From contig NZ_CH672395.1 of NCBI RefSeq assembly GCF_000152985.1, positions 3,569,823 through 3,633,822 of the forward strand: a stretch of DNA of 64,000 nt, read 5' to 3'. The stretch is from Leeuwenhoekiella blandensis MED217 (GTDB taxonomy: Bacteria > Bacteroidota > Bacteroidia > Flavobacteriales > Flavobacteriaceae). The number at the start of each line of letters is the position of its first letter. The first letter of the stretch is position 1. The notes under the pieces are model-generated. The model had not been told where the DNA came from, made no database searches, and saw only the letters and a list, made by a program, of their open reading frames with translations. This document shows, piece by piece, positions 54,250 to 62,961 of this stretch. A program made the translations under genes and the position numbers.

Positions 54250-54888
54250 ATGATTACAATAACCGTTGCAGATCATCACCCTATAATTGTAGATGGATTA
54301 ACCCATATTCTTAAAGACACGCCACACGAAATTATCGATGTGGTTTCTGACGGAAAAGATTTAATTCCATCGCTTGAAGAGCAAGTTCCTGACCTTGTCA
54401 TTATGGAAATTGATATGCCCAACCTTCAAGGATTATCTGCGATCAAAGAATTGCGTAAGCTCTTTCCCGGAATTAAAATCATGGTGTTTAGTACGCATCC
54501 TGAAGGCATGTACGCATTAAGCGCAATTAAAGCGGGAGCGATGGGATATATTGGCAAAATTGCCGAAACACAAACCGTGCATAAAGCGGTTGTACAAGTT
54601 GCTCGAGGAGGTATTTACCTCAACAATAATTTGGTTGAAATGCTTTCAAATACTGATTCTGCGCAAAACAACTCATTAGCATACCGCTACAAAAAATTAT
54701 CTACTCGAGAGACCGAAGTTTTGAATATGCTTTCTTCAGGAAAAAGGAATAAAGATATCGCTGAGTCTCTAGATATTAACGAGAAAACCGTAAGCACTTA
54801 CAAAACCCGACTTCTTAAGAAACTTGATGCAGGCAGCCTTGCAGAATTGATACAGCAGGCGCGTTTACTTCAAACTTCAGACCTTTAA
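54250..54888 (+). CDS. LuxR/NarL-family response regulator with Glu at the phosphorylation site
   Basis: 212 residues: a receiver domain (1-120) and a LuxR HTH (about 147-205; LSTRETEVLNMLSSGKRNKDIAESLDINEKTVSTYKTRLL). The usual phospho-Asp is replaced by Glu53 in DLVIMEIDMP, and the acidic pair is reduced to Asp8 (ADHHP). The switch residues Ser81 and Lys103 remain. Asp-to-Glu often mimics phosphorylation, so the regulator may be constitutively active. No histidine kinase is adjacent. Targets are unknown. It ends overlapping the convergent dnaG by 4 bp. Confidence 0.9.
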   Translation: MITITVADHHPIIVDGLTHILKDTPHEIIDVVSDGKDLIPSLEEQVPDLVIMEIDMPNLQGLSAIKELRKLFPGIKIMVFSTHPEGMYALSAIKAGAMGYIGKIAETQTVHKAVVQVARGGIYLNNNLVEMLSNTDSAQNNSLAYRYKKLSTRETEVLNMLSSGKRNKDIAESLDINEKTVSTYKTRLLKKLDAGSLAELIQQARLLQTSDL

Positions 54889-56867
54889 CGCATAAAAGGC
54901 ATAATCACCAGATTGCGCTTTTTTGCGATGAGTACCTCTAAGGTTTTATAGTCCTTAAAGTCTTCCATAAACTCTTGAGCATTTTCCGGTAATTCTCCGG
55001 TTTTTAGTTGCTCACCAAATTCAGCCATTTTACGCTGAATGAGGAAGTGCCTTAGATTCAGTAAGGTTTGTACGGTTTCTAACCCGGCATTGTCTTTTAA
55101 AGTCTTTACATAAATCTCGTGGCGATCCCAGGCGTGTAACTCATGCTTTTCAGGCTCAAAAGCTATCGATGAAATTTTTTCCATTTGGGCAGCCTCGAGT
55201 AATTCGCCCAACTTATCGAGTTTGATCTCACCCTCTTCCTGCGTTAAGTGCTCTATAAGTAATGGATAGATCTTTTTAAAATCATCATTTGCAAACTCGA
55301 CTTCATCTTCCTGTAGATCGAGATAAATTTTCTCGTAGATGATTAGCTCGCGCTTTTCTTCGCGCTCAATGAGTTTGCCTTCTTCGTCTTCATCATAAAC
55401 AAGATCTACAAACTCTACCGGTTCTTTAGCAAAGGTGATGAGTAATTTTATAATGTTCTGCTCCAACTCGTACTGCCGCTCAAACTTGATTTTCTCTTCA
55501 TTCTTAAGCGGTACCATCTCGCCTCCAGAAGGTCTTTTTTCCGCGGGCTTTGCTACTTCTTTCTTCCCTTTATTGCGTATTTGAGCAAGCGTATTAAAAA
55601 GTACATCCTCCTTGATATCCATAATGCGTGCACATTCTTGCACATAGATTTCCCGCTTGATGACATCAGGTATTTTAGCAATACTCTCTACCATATCACG
55701 CACCAAACCTGCCTTCTTGATCGGATCACCCTGAGCTTCCTTTACTAACAACGAAGCTTTATACTGAATAAAATCCTTAGCATTTTCCTTTAAAAAATCT
55801 TCAACTTCGGTGAGCGTATGCGCTTTTGAAAAACTATCAGGATCTTCTCCTTCAGGAAAACTACACACCTTCACGTTCATGCCTTGCTCCAGGATCAAAT
55901 CGATTCCGCGTAACGAAGCACGCTGTCCAGCCGCATCTCCATCAAAAAGCACGGTAATATTTGGCGTAAGCCTGTTGATCAAACGTATTTGCTCTGGAGT
56001 CAAAGCAGTCCCAGAAGAAGAAACCACATTTTCGATCCCCAACTGATGCAATTGAATCACATCGGTATACCCTTCAACCAAGTAGCAATTATCTTCTTTG
56101 GCGATCGCTTGCTTGGCATAATAAATACCATAAAGCACTTTTGATTTGTGGTAAATCTCACTTTCCGGACTATTTAGATACTTTGCCGCTTTTTTCTCGT
56201 TAGTAAGAATTCGGCCTCCAAAACCTAAAACACGTCCGCTCAATGAATGAATAGGAAACATCACCCGGCCTTTAAAGCGGTCAAACTGCTTCTCTTCCTT
56301 GACAATGGTAAGTCCGGTTTTTTCTAAGAATTCCAGCTTGTAGCCTTTGCGAATGGCTTCTGAAGTAAAAGCGTCCCAAACATCTGGAGAATATCCCAAC
56401 TGAAACTTTTCAATCGTTTCTTCGGTAAATCCGCGTTCTTTAAAATAAGAAAGCCCAATCGCTTTTCCCTGTTCAGAATTGATAAGGGTTTTATGAAAGT
56501 AGTCTTTTGCAAACTCTGAAACCACATACATACTCTCGCGCTCGTTGGCCTGCTCCTTTTGCTCATCGGTTTGCTCTGTTTCTTCAACCTCAATGTTGTA
56601 CTTTTTTGCGAGATATTTGATCGCTTCGGGATAGGTAAAATGCTCGTGTTCCATCAGGAAAGCAACCGCATTACCTCCTTTTCCACTAGAGAAATCTTTC
56701 CAAATTTGTTTAACCGGTGACACCATAAAACTGGGTGTGCGCTCATCTGAGAACGGACTCAAACCTTTAAAATTGGATCCTGACTTCTTCAGCTGAACAA
56801 AATCACCAATCACCTCCTCAACGCGAGCAGTCTCAAATACGGCATCTATGGTAGTTTTTGAAATCAA
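54885..56867 (-). CDS. dnaG: DnaG primase
   Basis: 660 residues. The N-terminal domain retains the fold words of the CHC2 domain but not the zinc ligands: LSPFSDERTPSFMVSP and KDFSSGKGGNAVAFLM stand where CPFH and CFGCG are usual. The TOPRIM catalytic core is intact (EGYTDVIQLHQLGIENVVSSSGTALT, LFDGDAAGQRASLRGID). A C-terminal helicase-interaction-like domain follows. It makes RNA primers at the replication fork. The lost zinc site is probably a lineage trait. Confidence 0.96.
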   Translation of the reverse strand: MISKTTIDAVFETARVEEVIGDFVQLKKSGSNFKGLSPFSDERTPSFMVSPVKQIWKDFSSGKGGNAVAFLMEHEHFTYPEAIKYLAKKYNIEVEETEQTDEQKEQANERESMYVVSEFAKDYFHKTLINSEQGKAIGLSYFKERGFTEETIEKFQLGYSPDVWDAFTSEAIRKGYKLEFLEKTGLTIVKEEKQFDRFKGRVMFPIHSLSGRVLGFGGRILTNEKKAAKYLNSPESEIYHKSKVLYGIYYAKQAIAKEDNCYLVEGYTDVIQLHQLGIENVVSSSGTALTPEQIRLINRLTPNITVLFDGDAAGQRASLRGIDLILEQGMNVKVCSFPEGEDPDSFSKAHTLTEVEDFLKENAKDFIQYKASLLVKEAQGDPIKKAGLVRDMVESIAKIPDVIKREIYVQECARIMDIKEDVLFNTLAQIRNKGKKEVAKPAEKRPSGGEMVPLKNEEKIKFERQYELEQNIIKLLITFAKEPVEFVDLVYDEDEEGKLIEREEKRELIIYEKIYLDLQEDEVEFANDDFKKIYPLLIEHLTQEEGEIKLDKLGELLEAAQMEKISSIAFEPEKHELHAWDRHEIYVKTLKDNAGLETVQTLLNLRHFLIQRKMAEFGEQLKTGELPENAQEFMEDFKDYKTLEVLIAKKRNLVIMPFMR

Positions 56868-56926
56868 AAAATGAGAATTTCTTCAGTTAACAATATGAAA
56901 AGGTGGTCGCAAATTTACTAATAAAA

Positions 56927-56958
56927 AATACCTGTACAGATTTAATCGTACAGGTATT
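56927..56958 (-). terminator. Terminator of the outer-membrane protein gene
   Basis: AATACCTGTAC and GTACAGGTATT form a perfect stem, with a T run on the minus strand. It lies 29 bp beyond the stop at 56987. Confidence 0.8.
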
Positions 56959-56986
56959 CTAAATACTTTACTAGGGCCGCCAACGC

Positions 56987-58024
56987 CTAGTCCATATCAA
57001 AGCGCAGACCTACTGAAAAGTTGCGTTGTTCTACCGGATTATTCTTAAATATTGGGTTTAGATCATACTTCACATACAGCGCAGTATCTCCAAAAGCGAT
57101 ATAGCCGCTCAAGCCGTAAATAAAATTGTTTGTATTATAATTCTGCTTGAATTTATCCTTGCGATCATCGCCATTTTCTTCATATTTTAATTTCTGAATC
57201 GTGAGCAAATTGAATCCCGCATACCCACCAAATCCTAACTTAAACTGATTGTGCGTAGAATATCTAAAGTAATCATCGTGTACTTTTTTTGTTGAAGGAC
57301 CTATTTCAAAATGTACAGGAAATACCAGATGATCCATTCTAAATTTTGATTTATCCAGATCTAGCGGATAAGTTTCTAATACGGTCTGATCACCTTGGTC
57401 TACCAAATATTGATTGTTATCCATTTTCAACCCATTAAACTGAAAGCTAAACCCGTACTTCAGGCGTAAAAAATTGGTATTTGTAAACACGCGGGTTTTC
57501 CAGGCGACTCCCAATTCAAAAAAGCGGCTTCCTCCTATTTTATAAGGCGAGTCATTAAGCGATTGGCCATCAATGATCGCATTATTAAAACCTATTCCCA
57601 GCACGAGATCAGAAGTTGTACGGCGGTCGTACACCACCTCTCTTTCATCGGTTTTACCTAGCGTTAATTTATCTCTACCAATAAAAATCCCAAAGATAGA
57701 ATCATCATCAAGATCGGTCTCGTTGCGCTCTAGTAAATCTATTTTACTTTCTAAAATGGCGAGTTTATCTTCAATATTTCTAGCGTGTTTTTTTGCAGCT
57801 TCCTTCTTTAAAATAGTAGCTTCTTCTTCGGTTAATTCTCCATTTTCAAAACGCTTGTTTATGGCAAGCACTTCGATTTTTAGTGCTTCTTTTTCTGCGC
57901 GTACCACTTCTTCTTTTTTAGCGTTTAAAGTAGCGATCGTCTCTTCTTTTTCGGTCTGCTGCGCAAAAGTTTCTTGCGGCAAAACACTTAATAACGTGAT
58001 TAAAAGTAATAGTAAGAATCTCAT
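56987..58024 (-). CDS. Outer-membrane beta-barrel protein with periplasmic coiled coil
   Basis: ATG at 58024 gives 345 residues with a clean signal peptide (MRFLLLLLITLLSVLPQETFAQ). The frame extends to 58081 only through a palindromic repeat, so that start is rejected. Residues about 25-110 are a charged coiled coil (EKEETIATLNAKKEEVVRAEKEALKIE, then KLAILESKIDLLE). The rest shows alternating aromatic strands typical of an outer-membrane barrel, ending in Phe-containing FSVGLRFDMD. It follows the membrane protein and sigma factor genes; their combined layout suggests a regulated envelope system. No specific family is recognised. Confidence 0.8.
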   Translation of the reverse strand: MRFLLLLLITLLSVLPQETFAQQTEKEETIATLNAKKEEVVRAEKEALKIEVLAINKRFENGELTEEEATILKKEAAKKHARNIEDKLAILESKIDLLERNETDLDDDSIFGIFIGRDKLTLGKTDEREVVYDRRTTSDLVLGIGFNNAIIDGQSLNDSPYKIGGSRFFELGVAWKTRVFTNTNFLRLKYGFSFQFNGLKMDNNQYLVDQGDQTVLETYPLDLDKSKFRMDHLVFPVHFEIGPSTKKVHDDYFRYSTHNQFKLGFGGYAGFNLLTIQKLKYEENGDDRKDKFKQNYNTNNFIYGLSGYIAFGDTALYVKYDLNPIFKNNPVEQRNFSVGLRFDMD

Positions 58025-58051
58025 AATTTTTGATTTAAGTAAAGGTTGCAG

Positions 58052-58076
58052 CTTCCCGTCCCGCCGAGACGGGAAG
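58052..58076. repeat. REP-like palindrome
   Basis: CTTCCCGTC and GACGGGAAG, 9 bp perfect arms around CCGCCGA, lie between the outer-membrane protein gene and the membrane protein gene. It belongs to the GTCTCGGCGGGAC-type palindromes often seen between Bacteroidota genes. Confidence 0.6.
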
Positions 58077-58151
58077 ACCAACTTCCTTTAGATTGATGGA
58101 TGAATTTTTATTAGTACCGGCAAAGGATAGAGTAACCCCAAGCTAGTTTAT

Positions 58152-58916
58152 TTAATTATTGCGAGAAACAATGGCTTCGCGGGCTTTCATAAAGCCGTCT
58201 TTAAGCGCTTCAAAAATGCGGTCTCTAAAAGAAGGATCCAGTTCTTCTTCAACCTCATAAAGCAAAGCTTCTGCACTTATCGTATTACGCTCGCGGTCAA
58301 ACATTTTTTCTGAAATAATATCCCGCTGTGCGTCTCGTAAAAGTTTATCAATCTCAGCATCAGAATAGGCAACTCCAGTATTTTGCTGCTCCTGCACTTT
58401 ACTGATCAAATCATTTACTTCGGCATCTATTTGACTTTGCGTCGTTTTATCTAATTTCTCGTCAGTAGGTTGCTCTTGCGATTCCTCTACAGCTACTGCA
58501 TTTTCATACTTTTTAAGAACCGGAAGCGCTAAAGATTGTTTTTCTGGTTCAGCAACTTGCTTTTCTTCTTGAACTGCCACAGTTGTTTCTTCTTGTGGTA
58601 CGATCTCTTGTTGCTTTTGCTGAAGAGTTTCTACAGGTTCAGTTTTTTGCTCTTCTTTATTTTCAACCGGAATTTCCACCAATTGATTTACAGGGTTTTT
58701 ATCCATCTCATCTTGAAAAACATAACGCCCAGCTAGAATTAGAATTCCGATAAAACTAGCTGCGATCAAAACCCAACCGTAGCCTTTTCTGCTTTTTGCA
58801 GGTTTAGCTTCTTGATCAAGCGCAGCCTCTAGCTTCTCCCAAGCTTCAGCAGAAGGTTTGATCTCCCGTTGCTCCAGGCGCGCTCTAATATTATCTTCAA
58901 ACTTTATCGGTGCCAT
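58152..58916 (-). CDS. Single-pass membrane protein, candidate anti-sigma factor
   Basis: 254 residues: a cytoplasmic N-terminal part (about 1-44; FEDNIRARLEQREIKPSAEAWEKLEAAL), one membrane segment (46-66; YGWVLIAASFIGILILAG), and a long Gln/Glu/Val-rich periplasmic part. The start overlaps the sigma factor by 20 bp. Anti-sigma factors of the FecR/RseA style share this layout, and coupling to an ECF sigma gene is the main argument. No ZAS motif is visible. A structural envelope protein is an alternative. Confidence 0.7.
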   Translation of the reverse strand: MAPIKFEDNIRARLEQREIKPSAEAWEKLEAALDQEAKPAKSRKGYGWVLIAASFIGILILAGRYVFQDEMDKNPVNQLVEIPVENKEEQKTEPVETLQQKQQEIVPQEETTVAVQEEKQVAEPEKQSLALPVLKKYENAVAVEESQEQPTDEKLDKTTQSQIDAEVNDLISKVQEQQNTGVAYSDAEIDKLLRDAQRDIISEKMFDRERNTISAEALLYEVEEELDPSFRDRIFEALKDGFMKAREAIVSRNN

Positions 58917-59466
58917 ACTGATAGGTATTGAGTTCGTTTAACTTTTGCTGAAGCAGTTTACGCGCTTTAAAAAGCTGAGATTTAGAAGTATTTTCAGAAA
59001 TATCAAGCATTTTTGCGATCTCCTGATGCTTATAGCCTTCTACCGCATACATCACAAACACGGCGCGATAACCTTCCGGAAGCTGATCTATCAACAATTG
59101 AATTTCTTCAGCATCGAGTTCGCTATCCACAGGATTATAGGTTGCATCGTCCGCCTGATGCTCATAATCTGTAAACGTGATTTTCTGCTCCTTTCTTAAG
59201 TAAGAGATCGACTCATTAACCATAATGCGTCGCACCCAACCTTCAAAACTACCTTCATCTCTAAAGCGATCCAGATTTTTAAACACCTTTAAAAACCCGT
59301 TACACATCGCTTCTTCAGCTTGCATCACATCATTTAAATAACGGCGACAAACTCCCAGCATTTTAGGTGCGTGCGTATCATAAAGCTTGCGCTGCGCTTC
59401 ACGATTGCCCTGCGCGGCTTTCTTTATGAGTTGTTTCTCGCTGTTAAAGAATGTAATGACTTTCAC
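58897..59466 (-). CDS. ECF (RpoE-like) sigma factor
   Basis: 189 residues. Region 2 at about 20-85 (LYDTHAPKMLGVCRRYLNDVMQAEEAMCNGFLKVFKNLDRFRDEGSFEGWVRRIM) and region 4 at about 125-178 (LIDQLPEGYRAVFVMYAVEGYKHQEIAKMLDISENTSKSQLFKARKLL) are the complete two-domain ECF layout. It directs RNA polymerase to promoters probably linked to envelope stress; its own target may include the downstream membrane protein and barrel genes. It is a normal-length ECF factor and serves as a contrast to the longer sigma at 10167. Confidence 0.95.
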   Translation of the reverse strand: MKVITFFNSEKQLIKKAAQGNREAQRKLYDTHAPKMLGVCRRYLNDVMQAEEAMCNGFLKVFKNLDRFRDEGSFEGWVRRIMVNESISYLRKEQKITFTDYEHQADDATYNPVDSELDAEEIQLLIDQLPEGYRAVFVMYAVEGYKHQEIAKMLDISENTSKSQLFKARKLLQQKLNELNTYQYGTDKV

Positions 59467-59585
59467 AAATCCTGTTTAAAACTGTCTTCATTAATAAAGA
59501 CGCAGAAAAGTTTAAAATGGTTGCCCGGAAGATAAAATAATTTGAAATAAGTTTTTAAAACAATGAATGTCAGTACTTTAAAAAT

Positions 59586-60563
59586 TTATTTTTTTCGCTC
59601 AATTACGTAATTCACCATAAGCACAAGTGCCTCTTTGTACTTAGATTCAGGATATTTATCGAGAATTTTTAATGCCTCTTGCTGTAATGCTTTCATTTTT
59701 GCCACTGCGTAATCTAGTCCGCCAGATTCTTTCACGTAAGCAATCACCTCATTCACCCGCTTCTTATCTTTATTGTGATTTTTGACGGAATTGATGAGCC
59801 ACTTGCGTTGCTTGTCGTCGCTGTTGTTCACTGCATATATAAGCGGAAGCGTCATCTTTTGCTCTTTGATATCTATCCCGGTAGGCTTTCCGATTTTTTG
59901 CGAACCGTAATCAAAAAGGTCATCTTTAATCTGAAACGCAAGACCTATGAGTTCACCAAACTTACGCATCGCCTCTACATCCTTTTTGCTGGCGTGAATG
60001 GCGCAAGCACCCATCGCGCAACAGGCAGCGATAAGCGTTGCGGTCTTTTGTCTAATGATCTCAAAGTACACTTCTTCGGTAATATCGAGATCACGGGCTT
60101 TTTCAATTTGAAGTAATTCACCCTCACTCATCTCTCTAACGGCTACCGAAATGATCTGCAGCAAATCAAAATCTTCGTTATCTATAGAAAGTAACAATCC
60201 TTTAGAAAGTAGAAAGTCACCGACGAGCACGGCAATTTTATTTTTCCATAGTGCATTTAAGCTGAAGAAACCGCGACGACGGTAGCTGTCATCAACCACA
60301 TCATCGTGCACTAAAGTTGCGGTATGAATAAGCTCTATAACCGAAGCACCCCGATAGGTACGATCGTTAAGACGCTCGTCGCCCAGCATTTTGGCCACAA
60401 GAAACACAAACATCGGGCGCATTTGCTTTCCCTTTCGGTTTACGATATAATGCGTAATTCGGTTAAGGAGCGGAACTTTAGATTTCATCGAAAGCGAGAA
60501 CTTCTGCTCAAAAAGTTCCATTTCGTGAGCAATAGGCTGCTTAATTTGTTCGACTACTTTCAA
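59586..60563 (-). CDS. ispB: Trans-isoprenyl diphosphate synthase (octaprenyl/IspB-like)
   Basis: 325 residues. The first Asp-rich motif LVHDDVVDDSYRRRG and the second FQIKDDLFDY, with the GKQMRPMFVFL helix, are the marks of long-chain trans-prenyltransferases. It condenses IPP units into the side chain of menaquinone in this phylum. Chain length cannot be read reliably. It stands between the sigma factor and rlmN on the same strand. Confidence 0.92.
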   Translation of the reverse strand: MKVVEQIKQPIAHEMELFEQKFSLSMKSKVPLLNRITHYIVNRKGKQMRPMFVFLVAKMLGDERLNDRTYRGASVIELIHTATLVHDDVVDDSYRRRGFFSLNALWKNKIAVLVGDFLLSKGLLLSIDNEDFDLLQIISVAVREMSEGELLQIEKARDLDITEEVYFEIIRQKTATLIAACCAMGACAIHASKKDVEAMRKFGELIGLAFQIKDDLFDYGSQKIGKPTGIDIKEQKMTLPLIYAVNNSDDKQRKWLINSVKNHNKDKKRVNEVIAYVKESGGLDYAVAKMKALQQEALKILDKYPESKYKEALVLMVNYVIERKK

Positions 60564-60632
60564 GTTCTCGTTTTAGTGCAGTTATGTTGGATTTAAAACC
60601 TATTCAATATTAGCAAAAATAGCGCTTATACG

Positions 60633-61676
60633 CTATGCATTTTTGTTTGCAAGTTGCCCGCAAGCCGCATCGATATCCTTTCCGCGCGAGCGACGTACGG
60701 TAACAGTGATTCCGCGATCCTCGAGTTTAGCTACATAACGATCGATCGCTAACGGATCTGCCTGCTGAAACTGTCCGTCATCGATAGGATTGTATTCTAT
60801 CAAATTGACTTTACTAGGCACCGCCAGACAGAAATCTATCAAGGCCTCGATATCTTTATCCTGATCGTTAATACCGCGCCAAACCACATATTCATAGGTG
60901 ATGCGTTTTTTGGTCTTCACGTACCAATACTGCAAAGCTTCTTTCAATTCTTGTAGTGGCATTTGCTCATTAAACGGCATAATATCGGTTCGTACATCGT
61001 CTAACGCCGAGTGGAGTGAAACCGCAAGATTGAATTTCACCTCATCATCTGCCATCTTCTTAATGATCTTAGGCACACCCGATGTAGAAACCGTAATACG
61101 TTTGGGAGACATCCCCAAACCTTCAGGATCTGTAATTTTTTCAATTGACTTAACCACATTTTTATAGTTCATAAGCGGTTCGCCCATTCCCATAAAAACA
61201 ATGTTAGACAGCGGCCTGTTGTGATACAACCTACTTTGCTGATCGATCGCCACCACCTGATCAAAAATTTCGTCCGGATTAAGATTCCGCATACGTTTCA
61301 ATCGGGCGGTTGCACAAAACTTACAATTCAAACTACATCCTACTTGAGAAGAAACGCAAGCCGTAATACGCGACGCCGTAGGTATCAAAACCGATTCTAC
61401 CGTAAGGTTGTCGTGAAGTTTTACCGCATTTTTGATCGTGCCGTCTGAACTGCGCTGCATTTGATCAACTTTGATATGATTGATCACAAAATGCTCATCG
61501 AGAAAAGCACGAGTTTCTTTTGAAATATTGGTCATATCATCAAAAGAATGGGCACCTTTTACCCAAAGCCACTCATACACCTGATTTCCACGGAAGGCTT
61601 TTTCGCCTTGCGAAACAAAGAAATCGCGCAGTTCTTCCCGCGATAGTGCTCGTATGTCTTTTTGTGTATTTTTCAC
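60633..61676 (-). CDS. rlmN: RlmN, radical-SAM rRNA/tRNA adenine C2-methyltransferase
   Basis: 347 residues. The radical-SAM cluster is in CSLNCKFCATARLKRMRNL (C-x3-C-x2-C), followed by FMGMGEPLMNYKNV, SLHSALDDVRTDIMP, and the conserved C-terminal Cys in DAACGQL. It methylates A2503 of 23S rRNA and A37 of some tRNAs. The CATA (for CATG) variant is minor. Confidence 0.95.
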   Translation of the reverse strand: MKNTQKDIRALSREELRDFFVSQGEKAFRGNQVYEWLWVKGAHSFDDMTNISKETRAFLDEHFVINHIKVDQMQRSSDGTIKNAVKLHDNLTVESVLIPTASRITACVSSQVGCSLNCKFCATARLKRMRNLNPDEIFDQVVAIDQQSRLYHNRPLSNIVFMGMGEPLMNYKNVVKSIEKITDPEGLGMSPKRITVSTSGVPKIIKKMADDEVKFNLAVSLHSALDDVRTDIMPFNEQMPLQELKEALQYWYVKTKKRITYEYVVWRGINDQDKDIEALIDFCLAVPSKVNLIEYNPIDDGQFQQADPLAIDRYVAKLEDRGITVTVRRSRGKDIDAACGQLANKNA

Positions 61677-61729
61677 CTTGCAAAGTTATCAATTAAGTCG
61701 CTCTCTAAGACCGGAATTTTGATTATAAA

Positions 61730-61756
61730 AAAATCCCCGTTTGCGCGGGGATTTTT
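61730..61756 (-). terminator. Terminator of queA
   Basis: CCCCG (61735-61739) and CGGGG (61746-61750) form the stem core, extended by A and T runs on both sides, 21 bp after the queA stop. It is symmetrical enough to act in both directions. Confidence 0.8.
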
Positions 61757-61776
61757 AATATTGAATAGAAAAGTGA

Positions 61777-62832
61777 TTAGATGATCAACATCGCATCACC
61801 ATAGCTGTAAAACTTATATTTTTCTTTTACTGCTTGCTCATAAGCCTCTTTCATAAAGTCGTGTCCTGCAAATGCAGAAACCATCATCATCAAGGTTGAT
61901 TTTGGCGTATGGAAGTTGGTGATCATACAGTTTGCAATACTGAAGTCGTATGGAGGGAAAATAAATTTATTGGTCCACCCGCTGAATTCATTAAGCGTTC
62001 TGTTAGAGCTTACCGAACTTTCTAAAGCACGCATTACAGTAGTTCCTACTGCACAAACTTTACGATTCTCTCCAATAGCTTTATTGATGGTAGAAGTCGC
62101 AGTTCTATCGATATACGCTTCCTCGCTGTCCATTTTATGCTTAGAAAGATCTTCAACCTCAACCGGGCTAAACGTCCCTAAACCTACGTGAAGTGTTACT
62201 TCTGCAAAGTTCAATCCTTTGATCTCTAAACGCTTCAATAAGTGTTTACTAAAGTGTAAACCAGCAGTAGGAGCAGCAACCGCACCTTCGTTTTTAGCAA
62301 AAATCGTCTGGTAACGTTCTGCATCTTCCGGCTCCACATCACGCTTGATGTATTTAGGAAGTGGCGTTTCTCCAAGTTCAGTCAATTTATTTCTGAATTC
62401 CTGATACGAACCGTCATATAAGAAACGTAAGGTTCTTCCTCTAGAGGTAGTATTGTCAATTACTTCAGCAACTAGACTTTCATCATCACCAAAATACAAT
62501 TTATTACCGATACGTATTTTACGTGCAGGATCTACAAGCACATCCCAAAGACGTGTTTCTGAATTTAATTCACGTAGCAAAAACACCTCGATACGCGCTC
62601 CGGTTTTTTCTTTATTACCATAAAGACGCGCAGGGAATACTTTGGTATTGTTCAATACCATCACATCATTTGGCTCAAAATAGTCGATCAAATCTTTGAA
62701 CAACTTGTGCTCTATAGTTTGTGTCTTGCGGTTAAGAACCATTAAACGCGCCTCATCTCTGTTTTCTGCAGGATACTCAGCAAGTAGTTCTTTAGGCAAA
62801 TCAAAGTTAAAATGTGAAAGTTTCATTCCCAT
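61777..62832 (-). CDS. queA: QueA, tRNA queuosine ribosyltransferase-isomerase
   Basis: 351 residues beginning [21 protein letters not shown]; the second ATG at 62826 is an equally good start. Family motifs are [11 protein letters not shown], the segment [26 protein letters not shown] and VGLGTFSPV. It moves the ribose of SAM onto 7-aminomethyl-7-deazaguanine in tRNA during queuosine synthesis. It lies between aroA and rlmN on the same strand, with its own terminator. Confidence 0.95.
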   Translation of the reverse strand: MGMKLSHFNFDLPKELLAEYPAENRDEARLMVLNRKTQTIEHKLFKDLIDYFEPNDVMVLNNTKVFPARLYGNKEKTGARIEVFLLRELNSETRLWDVLVDPARKIRIGNKLYFGDDESLVAEVIDNTTSRGRTLRFLYDGSYQEFRNKLTELGETPLPKYIKRDVEPEDAERYQTIFAKNEGAVAAPTAGLHFSKHLLKRLEIKGLNFAEVTLHVGLGTFSPVEVEDLSKHKMDSEEAYIDRTATSTINKAIGENRKVCAVGTTVMRALESSVSSNRTLNEFSGWTNKFIFPPYDFSIANCMITNFHTPKSTLMMMVSAFAGHDFMKEAYEQAVKEKYKFYSYGDAMLII

Positions 62833-62961
62833 GGGACCTCTGTTTTTTAGGTATTTAAAATAGCGTGCAAATATACAACCTCAAGGTAGGGGTTGTCAAG
62901 TAAATCGACGATTAATTTGATCACCGCACTGACTGCCTGAATTTACAAGCGAAATGATGTG

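Noticed and set aside
58025-58081. Upstream start of the outer-membrane protein
   Set aside because: It would translate a palindromic repeat and bury the signal peptide; ATG at 58024 gives a normal signal sequence.
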